Below, one piece after another: positions 8,351 to 17,169 of a stretch of 64,000 nucleotides of DNA (position 1 is its first letter; the number at the start of each line of letters is the position of its first letter). Origin of the DNA: Nodosilinea sp. FACHB-141 (lineage in GTDB: Bacteria; Cyanobacteriota; Cyanobacteriia; Phormidesmidales; Phormidesmidaceae); contig NZ_JACJPP010000015.1 in assembly GCF_014696135.1 (NCBI RefSeq), positions 62,001-126,000 on the forward strand, written 5' to 3'. Under the pieces are notes generated by a model. It was not told where the DNA came from, searched no databases, and saw nothing but the letters and a program-made list of their open reading frames with translations. Both the position numbers and the translations under genes were made by a program.

Positions 8351-9103
8351 ATGACCACCACCCTCCCCGCCCCGGCTCTACAAGACCCCATGACCGCGCC
8401 CATGCTGGAGGTCTCGGGGCTGAACTTTTACTACGGCGAAAGCCACATTCTGCGGGATGTGAGCATGACTATCCCCAAGGGGCAGATGGTCTGCCTGATT
8501 GGCCGCAATGGCGTGGGCAAGACCACCATGCTCAAAAACATCATGGGGGTGCTGCGGCCGCGCACGGGCGAAATTCGCTTTGAGGGGCAGGTAGTGAATA
8601 GCTTTCCCCCCGATCGCCGGGCGCGGTTGGGCATTGGCTACGTGCCCCAGGGCCGAGAAGTGATTCCGCGGCTAACGGTGCGGGAGAATTTGCTGATTGG
8701 CCAAGAGGCCCTGGGCAGTCGCGGCAAGGCACAGAAAGAAGTGCCTGAGGAGATCTACGAGCTATTTCCAGTGCTGAAAGACATGCTCGATCGCATGGGG
8801 GGTGACCTCAGCGGCGGTCAGCAGCAGCAGCTGGCGATCGCCCGCGCTATCATGGGCCAGCCCAAACTGCTCGTATTAGACGAACCCACCGAAGGCATTC
8901 AACCCTCAATCATTCTCGATATTGAGGCGGCGGTGAAGAAGATCATTAGAACCACTGGTATTTCAGTGCTGCTGGTGGAGCAGCACCTGCACTTTGTGCG
9001 CCAGGCCGACTACTACTACGCCATGCAGCGGGGCGGCATCGTGGCCAATGGTCCCACCAGCGAACTCACCAACGACATTATTCAAGAGTTCTTGGCCGTG
9101 TAA
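8351..9103 (+). CDS. urtE: Urea ABC transporter ATPase UrtE
   Basis: Second ATPase of the urea importer (LivF-type). The domain order is Walker A GRNGVGKTT, the Q-loop region YVPQGREVIPRLTVREN, the signature LSGGQQQQLAIARAI, Walker B LLVLDEPTEGI and switch VLLVEQH. The frame is open back to 8219, but residues before 8351 are repeat-derived. Possible starts are ATG 8351, 8390 and 8402; most UrtE proteins begin close to the MLEVSGLNFYYG segment, so 8390 or 8402 are also plausible. It is the last gene of the operon and is followed by a hairpin. Confidence 0.94.
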   Translation: MTTTLPAPALQDPMTAPMLEVSGLNFYYGESHILRDVSMTIPKGQMVCLIGRNGVGKTTMLKNIMGVLRPRTGEIRFEGQVVNSFPPDRRARLGIGYVPQGREVIPRLTVRENLLIGQEALGSRGKAQKEVPEEIYELFPVLKDMLDRMGGDLSGGQQQQLAIARAIMGQPKLLVLDEPTEGIQPSIILDIEAAVKKIIRTTGISVLLVEQHLHFVRQADYYYAMQRGGIVANGPTSELTNDIIQEFLAV

Positions 9104-9144
9104 CGGCTCCAGGTTAGTTCATCCCAAGTGCGTAAGAAACGCGA

Positions 9145-9175
9145 GCTGGGCAAAGGATTATAGCCTTTGTCCAGC
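9145..9175 (+). terminator. Hairpin at the 3' end of the urt operon
   Basis: Arms 9145-9156 and 9164-9175 pair over 12 positions (GCTGGGCAAAGG with CCTTTGTCCAGC, one G-U), with a 7-base loop. It begins 42 bases after the urtE stop. No T run follows, so it is probably a factor-assisted end or an RNA-stabilising stem. The rest of the gap to 9342 shows nothing recognisable. Confidence 0.5.
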
Positions 9176-9342
9176 ATGGTGCTGGCTGTGAAAACGCTCC
9201 ATCAGTTTTGCTAACCGTCTGCTTATGACCGTGCTGAAATAGCGACAGCTGCTCTAGTCACAAAGTTGTCACTTTTGGGTTTTACCATCGAATTAATTCA
9301 TGCTTCAAGCGAAACCTAACAGCTGCTAAGAGCTTTTTAATT

Positions 9343-9633
9343 ATGCAAAATTACTATCCTTGGAACACTCAGGCTCTAGTAGATTGGCTCAACCAAGAAC
9401 TTCGTTACCGCACCAGACCAGACCTAGAAGCCGCATTAAAAGTGGAACGGCATGTGATTAAATCTTGGCTCACTAAGTCTTCGCCTGCTATTACCCTGAC
9501 CCATCTGCGGGCGATCGCTGAATACAGAGGCTGGACTTTAGACCAAACCGTTAGCTGGCTTGGGTTACAGCCCGCCCACGTACAAGAACTTATCAACCAA
9601 GATAGCTCAGGAGTTAGAGAGAGTCTTCGATAA
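9343..9633 (+). CDS. Small hypothetical protein, possibly helix-turn-helix
   Basis: A 96-residue soluble protein that I do not recognise by name. The middle (AALKVERHVIKSWLTKSSPAITLTHLRAIAEYRGW) is written across about residues 29-63 as short helices with a turn, in the manner of a Cro/XRE-type helix-turn-helix domain: a helix ending in a charged turn, then a W-containing recognition-like helix and a helix with LRAIAEYRG. The ATG at 9343 has no strong Shine-Dalgarno sequence. It stands alone between the urt operon and the cupin gene. A DNA-binding role is a guess. Confidence 0.6.
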   Translation: MQNYYPWNTQALVDWLNQELRYRTRPDLEAALKVERHVIKSWLTKSSPAITLTHLRAIAEYRGWTLDQTVSWLGLQPAHVQELINQDSSGVRESLR

Positions 9634-9742
9634 AATTCGACGACAACTAGATTTAGGGAGTTAATACAAACGTAAAAAATACAGGGGATTGATTGAAAAT
9701 CGATCTGTGATATTTTTGACAATAACTGCTCCCTATCTCGCC

Positions 9743-10357
9743 ATGACCAGCAGATTTAGATCTATTGATGGCAGCCTGTTTTTCTCGCTGCGACGCCTAG
9801 GCTGGGCTGCGATCGCCGCTCTAATGACGCTGGTTATTCTAATTTTGAGCAGTCGCTCCTCGCTCACCTGGGCAGATGCGCCCGACGCCAACCCACCTGA
9901 AACCACTGCTGCGCCTTTTTGGGTTGGGGCCGATGCTGGCACCACCTGGCGGATCTTTGGCCTAGAAATTGTAGGCAAAGTTATGAGTTCGCAGACCGAT
10001 GGGGCTTACTCAGTGGTCATTAGCAATACGCCTCCTGAGGGCGGACCGCCGCTTCACGTCCATGAGCATGAGGACGAGCTGTTTTACATTCTCAAGGGCA
10101 CCTATGAGTTTCGCTTTGGCGACGAAACCGTAGTCGCTAACCCAGGGGATTTTGTGCATCTACCGGCCCACATTCCCCATACCTTTCGCAACATCGGTTC
10201 AGAGCCCGGCATGGCGATGAATACCATGACCCCCGGCGGATTTGAGCAATTCTTTGTTGAGATTGACCGGCTGCCAAAGGAACAACCCCTCGATCGCAAA
10301 CAAGTCGCTGCGATCGCCAGTCGCTATGGTCTACAGTTCTTGCCGGAGTCGCCGTAG
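9743..10357 (+). CDS. Membrane-anchored or exported cupin-domain protein
   Basis: A 204-residue protein with an N-terminal hydrophobic segment (about residues 20-36, signal or anchor) followed by one cupin barrel. Cupin motif 1 is visible as PPLHVHEHEDELFYILKG (His, His, Glu metal ligands) and motif 2 as PGDFVHLPAHIPHTF. The substrate is unknown; single cupins of this type include dioxygenases and sugar-binding proteins. The frame can be extended to a TTG at 9689, but ATG 9743 fits a normal signal sequence better. The following unknown frame at 10466 is in the same reading frame beyond the TAG. Confidence 0.8.
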   Translation: MTSRFRSIDGSLFFSLRRLGWAAIAALMTLVILILSSRSSLTWADAPDANPPETTAAPFWVGADAGTTWRIFGLEIVGKVMSSQTDGAYSVVISNTPPEGGPPLHVHEHEDELFYILKGTYEFRFGDETVVANPGDFVHLPAHIPHTFRNIGSEPGMAMNTMTPGGFEQFFVEIDRLPKEQPLDRKQVAAIASRYGLQFLPESP

Positions 10358-10465
10358 CGCTGTCTGTTACCCAATTTTGTTGGACGGCTCCCGAATTGGC
10401 AGGACAAACGGCGTCCAGTCAGGCTGTCTTCGGCTTCACTATATTGGATTCGAACTGGCTATCCC

Positions 10466-10972
10466 TTGCTTTACGTCACCGCCAAAGAGGCCAAGCTCCA
10501 GCTGATTCAAAACCGCTTTTCGGGGCTGCTCGGGCAGCCTATTCTGGGCTACGAGCTGGCTCAGATGTGGTGTGACGACGACCAACAGTGGAGCGACTGG
10601 ATGGATTTACCGCTGTTTTTAACTGTGGGCGATTCCACTCTGTCGATTTCCTGGCAAAAGTTTGATGACCTGGCCATTGAGGTGGGCCGGGTGCTGCCCT
10701 TTTCCCTTGGTGGGTCAACGGTGCGTTGGCAGTGGGAAGGGGTGGCGGTGCTCGACGCCATTCTCGGTGCCACCATTGCCGCTGTTTCCCTTGGCCGCGG
10801 GCAGATGTCTATTGGCGGCAGCGAGCTGGAGATTTGGACGCGCTTGCTAATTACCCTCGACAGCGGCATCACCCTAGATGTGTTTAATGCCCTAGACGCA
10901 AACGGCATTGCCCTGGTTACCCTGGAGCCTAGGGATGAGGTCATCCAAGCTGTGGGTTTAAAACCCCAATGA
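10466..10972 (+). CDS. Hypothetical protein, start uncertain
   Basis: Unrecognised, 168 residues if started at TTG 10466. The sequence looks like a real soluble protein (FSGLLGQPILGYELAQMW, then an alternating hydrophobic C-terminal half with SGITLDVFNALD). No ATG is available, and the frame is open back to the TAG of the cupin gene at 10355 with protein-like content such as YWIRTGYPLLYVTAKEA. It may use a rare start, be 5'-truncated, or represent the tail of a longer gene. Neighbours give no functional clue. Confidence 0.55.
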   Translation: MLYVTAKEAKLQLIQNRFSGLLGQPILGYELAQMWCDDDQQWSDWMDLPLFLTVGDSTLSISWQKFDDLAIEVGRVLPFSLGGSTVRWQWEGVAVLDAILGATIAAVSLGRGQMSIGGSELEIWTRLLITLDSGITLDVFNALDANGIALVTLEPRDEVIQAVGLKPQ

Positions 10973-10988
10973 GATCAGGGCGACACCG

Positions 10989-12362
10989 CTAGCCATGGGG
11001 TGTCGAAACCGCTACCAGATCGGCCTCAACCTCCTGGCGTAGACGAGCTAGGGTAGCCGAGGTTTGGGTGTCGTTGAGTAGAGCCGCTAGGGTCGCGCTA
11101 ACTCCCTCTGGCCCCCAGGTGCAACCCTGCTCTAGGTAGGTTTTAGCGGCCTGGCCAACGGTGTATGCCCCGTACCCAGCGGCGCTAGCCTGGGCTGTCA
11201 TTGCCCCCGCCAAAGCAGCTACCCCCGAGACGCTATCCACTAGGGTGACCAAGGCAGCGGTGGTTTTGCCCGCCCCCAGCAGCCCGCTGCCCAGCTCGCT
11301 CAGCAGCAGAGTACCCGAGCTTTTGAGAATCGCCCGCCACAGCCGCCCCGCCTCATGACCCGTGATCGGAAAGCCGTAGAGTCGCGCCAGGGTGCGAATC
11401 ATTACCAGATCGATTAGCACGCCGCCCAGCAGGTCCAGCCCCGCGATCGGGTTGAGGGCCACAGCGGCGGCTTTGTACTTGGCAAACTGCCAGATGGTTT
11501 CGTCGGCGCGATCGCTGTGCAAACGGCTGACATGGTCCACCATATCGCCCTCGATCGAGCGGGCGTGGCGCAGGGCATTGAGGGCTACCAGGGCAGAGCC
11601 ATCCTGGCCCACAATGGCTAACAGCGCTTGGCGCAACGGCTCAATTTGAGGGGGCTGGGGTTCCCATTCGTCACTGGTGCGACCATCGGGCCATTCTACC
11701 CGCACCTGAAGTGGGGCCGGACTGGCAGCCACCATGACGACCTCCTCTACAGCCAACTTGGCTCCTGGAGTATCTCGGCCCAGCTCAGCCCGCAGACTAT
11801 TGAGGGTGGCATATACCGCCTGGCGGTCGATCTCGGGATACAGATCAATTTTATTGAACACCAGCAGCAGCGGCTTGTGCCCGCGCTGTAGTTCCGCCAG
11901 GGCGTCGTACTCTAGCTGGGTAATCTCCCCCGCCACCACAAATAGAATCAGGTCGGCCTGGTTAGCCACGGTCTGAGCCATCTCGGCGCGAATATCGCCA
12001 CCGACCTCATCCAGGCCGGGCGTATCCACCAGCTCAATCTGCCAAGGTAGGTCACTGTCCACTTCGGGTTGCCAGTACACTGACCGAGGCCAACGGGTGA
12101 CCCCGTGCAGCGGGCCAGTTTCGAGGATGCTCTCTCCCACTAGGGCGTTGATGACCGCCGACTTGCCTCGGCTCACCAGGCCAAAGACTGCCACCCGCAG
12201 GCAGCGCGATTCTAGCTTGGCGCTGAGGGCTTGGAGCTGGCCTAAGCCCTGTTTCACCGCTGCCTGGTGGGGGTTGGCGCTGCCCTGGACCGCTGTGGAG
12301 TAGCGAGTCACGGCCTGGCTGAGGGTTTGGCGGGCGCGGGAGAGGAGGGGGGAGGGGGGCAT
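10989..12362 (-). CDS. DUF697-type GTPase (Era/dynamin-like), first copy
   Basis: A 457-residue GTP-binding protein of the cyanobacterial YcjX/DUF697-associated type. The G domain shows P-loop GLVSRGKS at residues 61-68, G2 Thr at 89 (GVTRWP), G3 DTPG at 113-116 and G4 NKID near 166-169, all intact. The C-terminal half (about residues 295-420) is hydrophobic and Gly/Ala-rich, including AGLDLLGGVLIDLVMI, matching the DUF697 membrane-associated domain. The reading frame starts at the ATG at 12362. A second, divergent GTPase lies just upstream on the same strand, separated by a repeat tract; the pair probably form one transcription unit. Cellular role is unknown. Confidence 0.85.
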   Translation of the reverse strand: MPPSPLLSRARQTLSQAVTRYSTAVQGSANPHQAAVKQGLGQLQALSAKLESRCLRVAVFGLVSRGKSAVINALVGESILETGPLHGVTRWPRSVYWQPEVDSDLPWQIELVDTPGLDEVGGDIRAEMAQTVANQADLILFVVAGEITQLEYDALAELQRGHKPLLLVFNKIDLYPEIDRQAVYATLNSLRAELGRDTPGAKLAVEEVVMVAASPAPLQVRVEWPDGRTSDEWEPQPPQIEPLRQALLAIVGQDGSALVALNALRHARSIEGDMVDHVSRLHSDRADETIWQFAKYKAAAVALNPIAGLDLLGGVLIDLVMIRTLARLYGFPITGHEAGRLWRAILKSSGTLLLSELGSGLLGAGKTTAALVTLVDSVSGVAALAGAMTAQASAAGYGAYTVGQAAKTYLEQGCTWGPEGVSATLAALLNDTQTSATLARLRQEVEADLVAVSTPHG

Positions 12363-12419
12363 GGGGGAGAGGATGGGTAGGCGGGTGGGAGGGTGGATGG
12401 GTAGGCGAGTGGGAGAGGG
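12363..12419. repeat. Degenerate GGGTGGA-type repeat tract
   Basis: Purine-rich units such as GATGGGTAGGCG and GTGGGAGAG fill the whole 57-base gap between the two GTPase genes. It is the complementary orientation of the CCCATCCACC tracts seen in the urt and pdh regions. Confidence 0.6.
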
Positions 12420-14072
12420 TTAGTTGTGGGGTGGGGTGGGTTCGAGGGGGATGGTGGTGGCGGGGATGGTTTCGGCGATCGCATCGAGGGCGATCGGTTC
12501 GAGGTCGAGGGGTTGGGCGGTGCTGGCGGGGAGCTGGGCAGGGGTGGGCTTGAGAATGTCGATGCCCTGTTTGGCGAGGGTTTGCAGCAGGCTGAGCTGG
12601 CGGTTTTGGCGGATGGTGGTTTGCAGGCGCTGGGCGATCGCGTCCCAGGACAGTTCGCTGGTGGGGGTGCCGGCTAGGGCGGCTTGCTCAAAGTAGTCGA
12701 CCAGGCTGAGGCCGGCCATGTGGGTAAGGTAGGCGGCGCTGAGTCCTTGCACCAGGCCTCCGGCCAGGTAGGTGGCGAAGTGGCTTTTGAGTACGGCGGT
12801 GAGCACCTGGGTCGAGAGTTCAACCAGGCCTAGCTTGACGGTGAGGCTAGCCAGGGTGCCGGCGGCGGTTTTAGCCTCGTTGAGAGTAAGGTTAAAGCCG
12901 TAGATTTTGCCCAGATCGAGAATCAGCTGGCCGTTAATGGCGACGGTGGCCAGCAGGTCGAGGGTGGGTACGGGGTTGGCAAAGGCAGCGGCCCCGGCTA
13001 CCCACTGAAGCTGGTCTATCAAGGGCAGGGCGCGATCGCGGCGCAGGCGGTTGAGGTCGGTTTGCACCTGCTGGCGCAGGGCCTGACTGCGGCGCAGCAC
13101 CGTGGCCGCAACTAGGGTTGATCGCTCAGCAACTATGGCGCGATCGAGGGCAGCCTGAAGCCCAGCGATCGCGGGGGCAGGTGTTTCTATAGTTTCTGTA
13201 AATGTGCCGTCGGCCTGGTGACGGCGCACCTTAATTGGCCGAGGGGCAGCGGCGGCGGTGACGACGGGCACGGTGGCGGGCAGGGTTGCCACCCGCTGCT
13301 GAAGCTGGGCCAAAATCGTCTGCTGGTCGGCAGAGTCGTAGTGGTCGTGCTTGTTGAACACCAGCACAGCGCCTTGACCGGCGATCGCGCGCTCCCGCAG
13401 CAGAGTGAGGGCGCTGTCGGTAATGTCGCCGTCGGTGATTAGCAGCAGGCCGTCATAGTCGAGCCAGTCAGGGGTGGCGGTCAGGGCCACTTCTTCAAAG
13501 CTCAAGGAAGAGTTTTTCTCAACGGCTGCATCGGATGGGGGTGTGAGCAGGGTGAGCAGAGTGGTTTTGCCGGTGCGGGGTTCGCCTGCGATCGCCACCC
13601 GCAGCGTTGGGCGATCGAGTTCTGCCCCTAGGGCTTGGTGTCCCTGGCGATAGCGGGTGAGCGGAGCTGAGACTGTGGTTGCTTGACTGGCTAGCTCAGC
13701 TTCCTGGGCCAGGGTGTCGATCAGAGCCGACAGCGTCGCCAGCTCGATTTCAACCCGAGTGCGATCGACCACGGGCGGCGCAATGGGCTTGGGGGCCGCT
13801 GGCGCAGGCACACCCCGCCGCCACCACCATAAACCCGAGCCCATAGCAATGGCGCTGAGCAACGTCGAGCTATCGAGGGGGTTGATGTGGGTGCTGCCCA
13901 GCAGGGCTAGGGTAGCAGAAAGGCCTAAACCGCCCACCAACAGCGGTCGCTTTAGCAGCGCTGGTAGGGTCAGCATCGGTTTCAGCTGCGGGAGAAACCC
14001 TCCCGCGATGGTGCCCGCAGTCTCTGTATCTAGAACACTGGCGTCGTCTTTGCCCGTTAACCCTAGCCCCAT
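12420..14072 (-). CDS. DUF697-type GTPase, second copy with altered G3
   Basis: A 550-residue paralogue of the downstream gene. Two N-terminal hydrophobic segments (about residues 43-60 and 70-86) suggest membrane anchoring. The P-loop is GEPRTGKT at 163-170 and G4 is NKHD at 240-243. Where the first copy has DTPG, this one has a segment around TPDWLDYDG with no clear DxxG, so GTP hydrolysis may be altered. The C-terminal region (about 355-480) again resembles DUF697 (ALPLIDQLQWVAGAAAFANP then hydrophobic helices). It is first of the two-gene minus-strand unit. Confidence 0.8.
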   Translation of the reverse strand: MGLGLTGKDDASVLDTETAGTIAGGFLPQLKPMLTLPALLKRPLLVGGLGLSATLALLGSTHINPLDSSTLLSAIAMGSGLWWWRRGVPAPAAPKPIAPPVVDRTRVEIELATLSALIDTLAQEAELASQATTVSAPLTRYRQGHQALGAELDRPTLRVAIAGEPRTGKTTLLTLLTPPSDAAVEKNSSLSFEEVALTATPDWLDYDGLLLITDGDITDSALTLLRERAIAGQGAVLVFNKHDHYDSADQQTILAQLQQRVATLPATVPVVTAAAAPRPIKVRRHQADGTFTETIETPAPAIAGLQAALDRAIVAERSTLVAATVLRRSQALRQQVQTDLNRLRRDRALPLIDQLQWVAGAAAFANPVPTLDLLATVAINGQLILDLGKIYGFNLTLNEAKTAAGTLASLTVKLGLVELSTQVLTAVLKSHFATYLAGGLVQGLSAAYLTHMAGLSLVDYFEQAALAGTPTSELSWDAIAQRLQTTIRQNRQLSLLQTLAKQGIDILKPTPAQLPASTAQPLDLEPIALDAIAETIPATTIPLEPTPPHN

Positions 14073-14408
14073 GGCCTGTTGCCTTCCTATATAGGTTGCT
14101 TAATAAGTGGTGATGACGGCCCTATCTAACTGGCCGTTGCCCCTGTTCTAGTCTTGAACCGCGATCGCTGCCTTCAGCATTGCGTCAGCCTGCTGCGTAC
14201 CTGGGGAGCGACATGCCTGCGCTCTAGTGCTCGCTTTACTATTGTTGCAAAGGCGTTAGCATTCCTCCAGTAGGGTCTTCCTCCCCATTGGCGGCGTAGA
14301 CGCCCGCCCAGAGCACCCATGAAGCGGTCGGTAATCCTACTGTAAACTGGTGTAGCGATCGCTCTGGCAGACTGGCTGCCTATTTTCAGCCCTGAATTGT
14401 TCAAATCT
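14073..14408. other. Divergent intergenic region, GTPase / kinase
   Basis: 336 bases separate the divergent starts. I see HIP1 octamers and no recognisable RNA, hairpin terminator or gene. It must hold the promoters of both flanking units, but no box stands out. Confidence 0.5.
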
Positions 14409-16304
14409 ATGCACCCCACCCTGACCCCTGGTACCACCCTTCAGAACCGCTACCGTGTGCTGCAAGAGCTGGGTCATGGCGGCTTTGGGCGCACCTACCT
14501 AGCCGAAGACCTAGGCCGCTTTAACGAACGCTGCGCCGTTAAAGAACTCGAACCTCAGCAGGGCGATCAGTTTTCTGACAAGGCGCTTCAGCTATTTCAG
14601 CGCGAAGCCGCCATTCTTTACAGCATTGAACATCCGCAGATCCCTAAGTTTCAGGCCATTTTTGAGGAAAATCAGCGCCTGTTTCTGGTGCAAGATTATA
14701 TTGACGGTGTCACCTACCGCGACCTGCTCAACCAGCGGATTCAGCAGGGGATGGCTTTCTCAGAGGCCGAGGTGCGGCAGTTCTTGCAGCAGATTTTGCC
14801 GGTGCTGGCCCACATTCACAGCAAGGGCATCATTCACCGCGACATTAGCCCCGACAACGTCATGCAGCGCCAGGCCGACAGCCTGCCGGTGCTGATCGAC
14901 TTTGGAGTGGTTAAAGAAGTCGTCACCCGCATTCAGCCGCCGGGCACCCTGAGCCAGGCCACCTCGGTGGGCAAGCTGGGCTACGCTCCCAGCGAGCAAA
15001 TGCAGTCGGGCCGGGCCTACCCCAGCAGCGACCTCTACGCCCTGGCGGTGACCGCCATTGTGCTGCTCACTGGGAAAGAACCCCAGGAGATTTTTGACGA
15101 CGTCAACCTCAGCTGGCATTTGCCTAGCACCCTCAGCCCCGGCCTGATTCAGGTGTTGCGAAAGGCTACCAGCTACCGACCGGGCGATCGCTACCAATCG
15201 GTGAGCGAAATGGCTCAGGCTCTCGGTGCCGTGGGCACAGCGCCCGGTCCTGCCGCAGCATCAACGCCCTCTCAGGTGCGAACGGTGGCCGTGGGTCGAC
15301 AGTATCAGCCGACCAAGGTAGGTGCTGCAACCCAAGCGCCTAACTACACCGCCCCGGTGCCCGTTGCCGAGCCCGCCACTCTGTGGGAAAACCCCTGGGC
15401 CGTGGCTGTGATTGGCGGAATTTTGGCTCTGCTGGCGGGCCTCGGCGGCTGGACGTTGGTGAGCCTGCTCAACCGCACCCCGGCCCCGACTCCGGTGCCC
15501 ACACCTGAGATCACCCTTGACCCCCAGCAGCCTCAGCCCACTCCCGAACCCACGGCTGAGCCTACCCCCGAAACTAGCCCGGTTGAGTACAGCCAAAACC
15601 TAGCCATTCAACCGGGGAGCGATCGCACCGTCAGGGGCAGTCTGCGCAGCAACGAAACTATCAACTACCGCCTCAACGCCGCCGCTGGTCAGGTGCTGCT
15701 AACCCGCATGACCGGCGAAGGGGTGCTGATCACCGTGCTCACCCCTGAGGGCGAGCCGGTGGATAGCTCGGCCCAGCGCGTACTCAACTGGCAGGGCACC
15801 TTGCCCGTCGATGGCGAATATATTGTGCAGTTGCGCCCAGTGCAGGGTCTAGAGCAGAGTGACTACGAGCTAGAGGTGAGTCTCAGCGACCAGCCCGACC
15901 CTGAGGCGACTGTTGAGCCCGATCCTGAGCCTAGCGTTGAGCCTCAGCCCCCGGTGGAGCCTGAGCCCGAGACCGAACCGGGGCCAAACCCCGACGCCAA
16001 CGTGGTTGAGCAGCGGGTGCAAATTCCGCCGGGGCAGACCAGCGTGCAGGTGTCGGGTCAGGTCAATGAAGCCCGCTCGCGCCGCTACATCGTCAATGCT
16101 CAGGAGGGGCAGGTGTTGGCCCTAGAGCTGCCCAGCGTCAGCGGCCCGGTCACCCTTGATGTGCGCTTTCCCAACGGCGAGCTGATTCCTGACGCGTCGC
16201 GGGTGCTGTCGTGGCAGGGGCAGCTGCCCAGCAGTGGCGACTACATTGTGGATGTGTCGTCGCCCCGCCCGTCTAACTACGTGCTGACGATATCGGCAAA
16301 TTAA
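14409..16304 (+). CDS. Membrane Ser/Thr protein kinase with two C-terminal PPC-like domains
   Basis: Hanks-type kinase of about 631 residues. The glycine loop GHGGFGRTY is at 22-30, catalytic Lys 45 in AVKELEP, HRDISPDN at 143-150 and DFG at 164-166, so it should be active. A single membrane helix is at about 331-354. Beyond it come a Pro/Glu/Thr-rich linker, a beta domain (about 395-495) with the GxxxYRLNAAAGQ style of PPC (bacterial pre-peptidase C-terminal) domains, a second acidic Pro-rich linker, and a second PPC-like domain ending at the C-terminus. The two domains share LNWQGTLP/LSWQGQLP and GEYIV/GDYIV. The outside domains probably sense or bind something at the cell surface; ligand unknown. 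ATG 14409 was preferred over TTG 14397. Confidence 0.9.
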   Translation: MHPTLTPGTTLQNRYRVLQELGHGGFGRTYLAEDLGRFNERCAVKELEPQQGDQFSDKALQLFQREAAILYSIEHPQIPKFQAIFEENQRLFLVQDYIDGVTYRDLLNQRIQQGMAFSEAEVRQFLQQILPVLAHIHSKGIIHRDISPDNVMQRQADSLPVLIDFGVVKEVVTRIQPPGTLSQATSVGKLGYAPSEQMQSGRAYPSSDLYALAVTAIVLLTGKEPQEIFDDVNLSWHLPSTLSPGLIQVLRKATSYRPGDRYQSVSEMAQALGAVGTAPGPAAASTPSQVRTVAVGRQYQPTKVGAATQAPNYTAPVPVAEPATLWENPWAVAVIGGILALLAGLGGWTLVSLLNRTPAPTPVPTPEITLDPQQPQPTPEPTAEPTPETSPVEYSQNLAIQPGSDRTVRGSLRSNETINYRLNAAAGQVLLTRMTGEGVLITVLTPEGEPVDSSAQRVLNWQGTLPVDGEYIVQLRPVQGLEQSDYELEVSLSDQPDPEATVEPDPEPSVEPQPPVEPEPETEPGPNPDANVVEQRVQIPPGQTSVQVSGQVNEARSRRYIVNAQEGQVLALELPSVSGPVTLDVRFPNGELIPDASRVLSWQGQLPSSGDYIVDVSSPRPSNYVLTISAN

Positions 16305-16411
16305 GGGGTTGCGTTAAAGGTTCAGGGTTTAAGGTTCAAAGGGGCAGCCCTAGACCCTAGACCTTGCACCCTCAACTCATTTCTCTTCCCAATTTTTTCT
16401 AATAAGGGCAT
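16305..16411. repeat. CCCTAGACC-type degenerate repeat
   Basis: Contains GGTTCAGGGTTTAAGGTTC followed by inverted-sense CCCTAGACCTTGCACCCTC, so the two halves are loosely complementary. Similar wording recurs at 21901-21963 and 55976-56060. It lies between the kinase gene and bioD. Confidence 0.5.
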
Positions 16412-17092
16412 ATGGTTTCTTTGAATGCGCTGCTAGTTGCCGGTACCGACACCGAAGTGGGTAAAACTGTTCTCACCAGCGCTCTATTAGCCTACTGGCA
16501 GCAGCATCGGCCAGACCAAGCTCCGGCGGTGCTAAAGCCGTTTCAGTCGGGGGTGGGCGATCGCGAGCTGTACCAGCGCCTCTTTTTCCCTAACACCAGT
16601 CTGGAGGCCATTACGCCCCAGTACTTTGACGCACCTCTGGCCCCACCCCTGGCCGCTGCCCTAGAGGGCCGATCCGTGGATCTCACCTCGGCCTGGCGCT
16701 CTTTGGAAACCGCTACCCAGCAACACCCCTGGGTACTGGTAGAAGGGCTGGGGGGGCTGGGGTCGCCGGTTACCTATGAACTCACCGTGGCGGATCTGGC
16801 GGCGGCTTGGCACCTGCCGGTGGTGTTGGTGGTGCCGGTTAAGCTGGGGGCGATCGCCCAGGCGATCGCCAACGTGGCCCTGGCTCGGCAAAACGCCCTC
16901 GACCTCCGGGGCATTGTGCTCAACTGTTCTCAGCCCTATACCGCTGAGCAGATCGAGCAGTGGGCGCCAGCGGGGCTGATTGCCAGTCTGGCTCAGACCC
17001 CTGTGCTGGGAACGCTGCCCTACCTGCCGGCCCCAGAGTCACTGACAGCCCTGGCAGCAGCGGCGGCCAATCTGGAGTTAGAGGCACTCTAA
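16412..17092 (+). CDS. bioD: ATP-dependent dethiobiotin synthetase
   Basis: Carboxylates 7,8-diaminopelargonate to dethiobiotin, the penultimate step of biotin synthesis. It has 226 residues, the normal size. The P-loop GTDTEVGKT is near the N-terminus (residues 11-19), KPFQSG carries the substrate Lys, and VEGLGGLGSPVT is the family motif for the second Mg/substrate loop. It is standalone here, with no other bio genes in the window, which is common in cyanobacteria. Confidence 0.93.
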   Translation: MVSLNALLVAGTDTEVGKTVLTSALLAYWQQHRPDQAPAVLKPFQSGVGDRELYQRLFFPNTSLEAITPQYFDAPLAPPLAAALEGRSVDLTSAWRSLETATQQHPWVLVEGLGGLGSPVTYELTVADLAAAWHLPVVLVVPVKLGAIAQAIANVALARQNALDLRGIVLNCSQPYTAEQIEQWAPAGLIASLAQTPVLGTLPYLPAPESLTALAAAAANLELEAL

Positions 17093-17169
17093 CCCAGCAA
17101 CGGCTCTGCACCTAGCAAAAAGCCGCTAGGTCGATCTCCATCGGCCGATGGTAGCAGCAGCTATCTAAT

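Noticed and set aside
10440-10470. TTCGAA-containing stretch resembling a tRNA T-loop
   Set aside because: The flanking arms do not pair on either strand and no acceptor or anticodon stem can be built.
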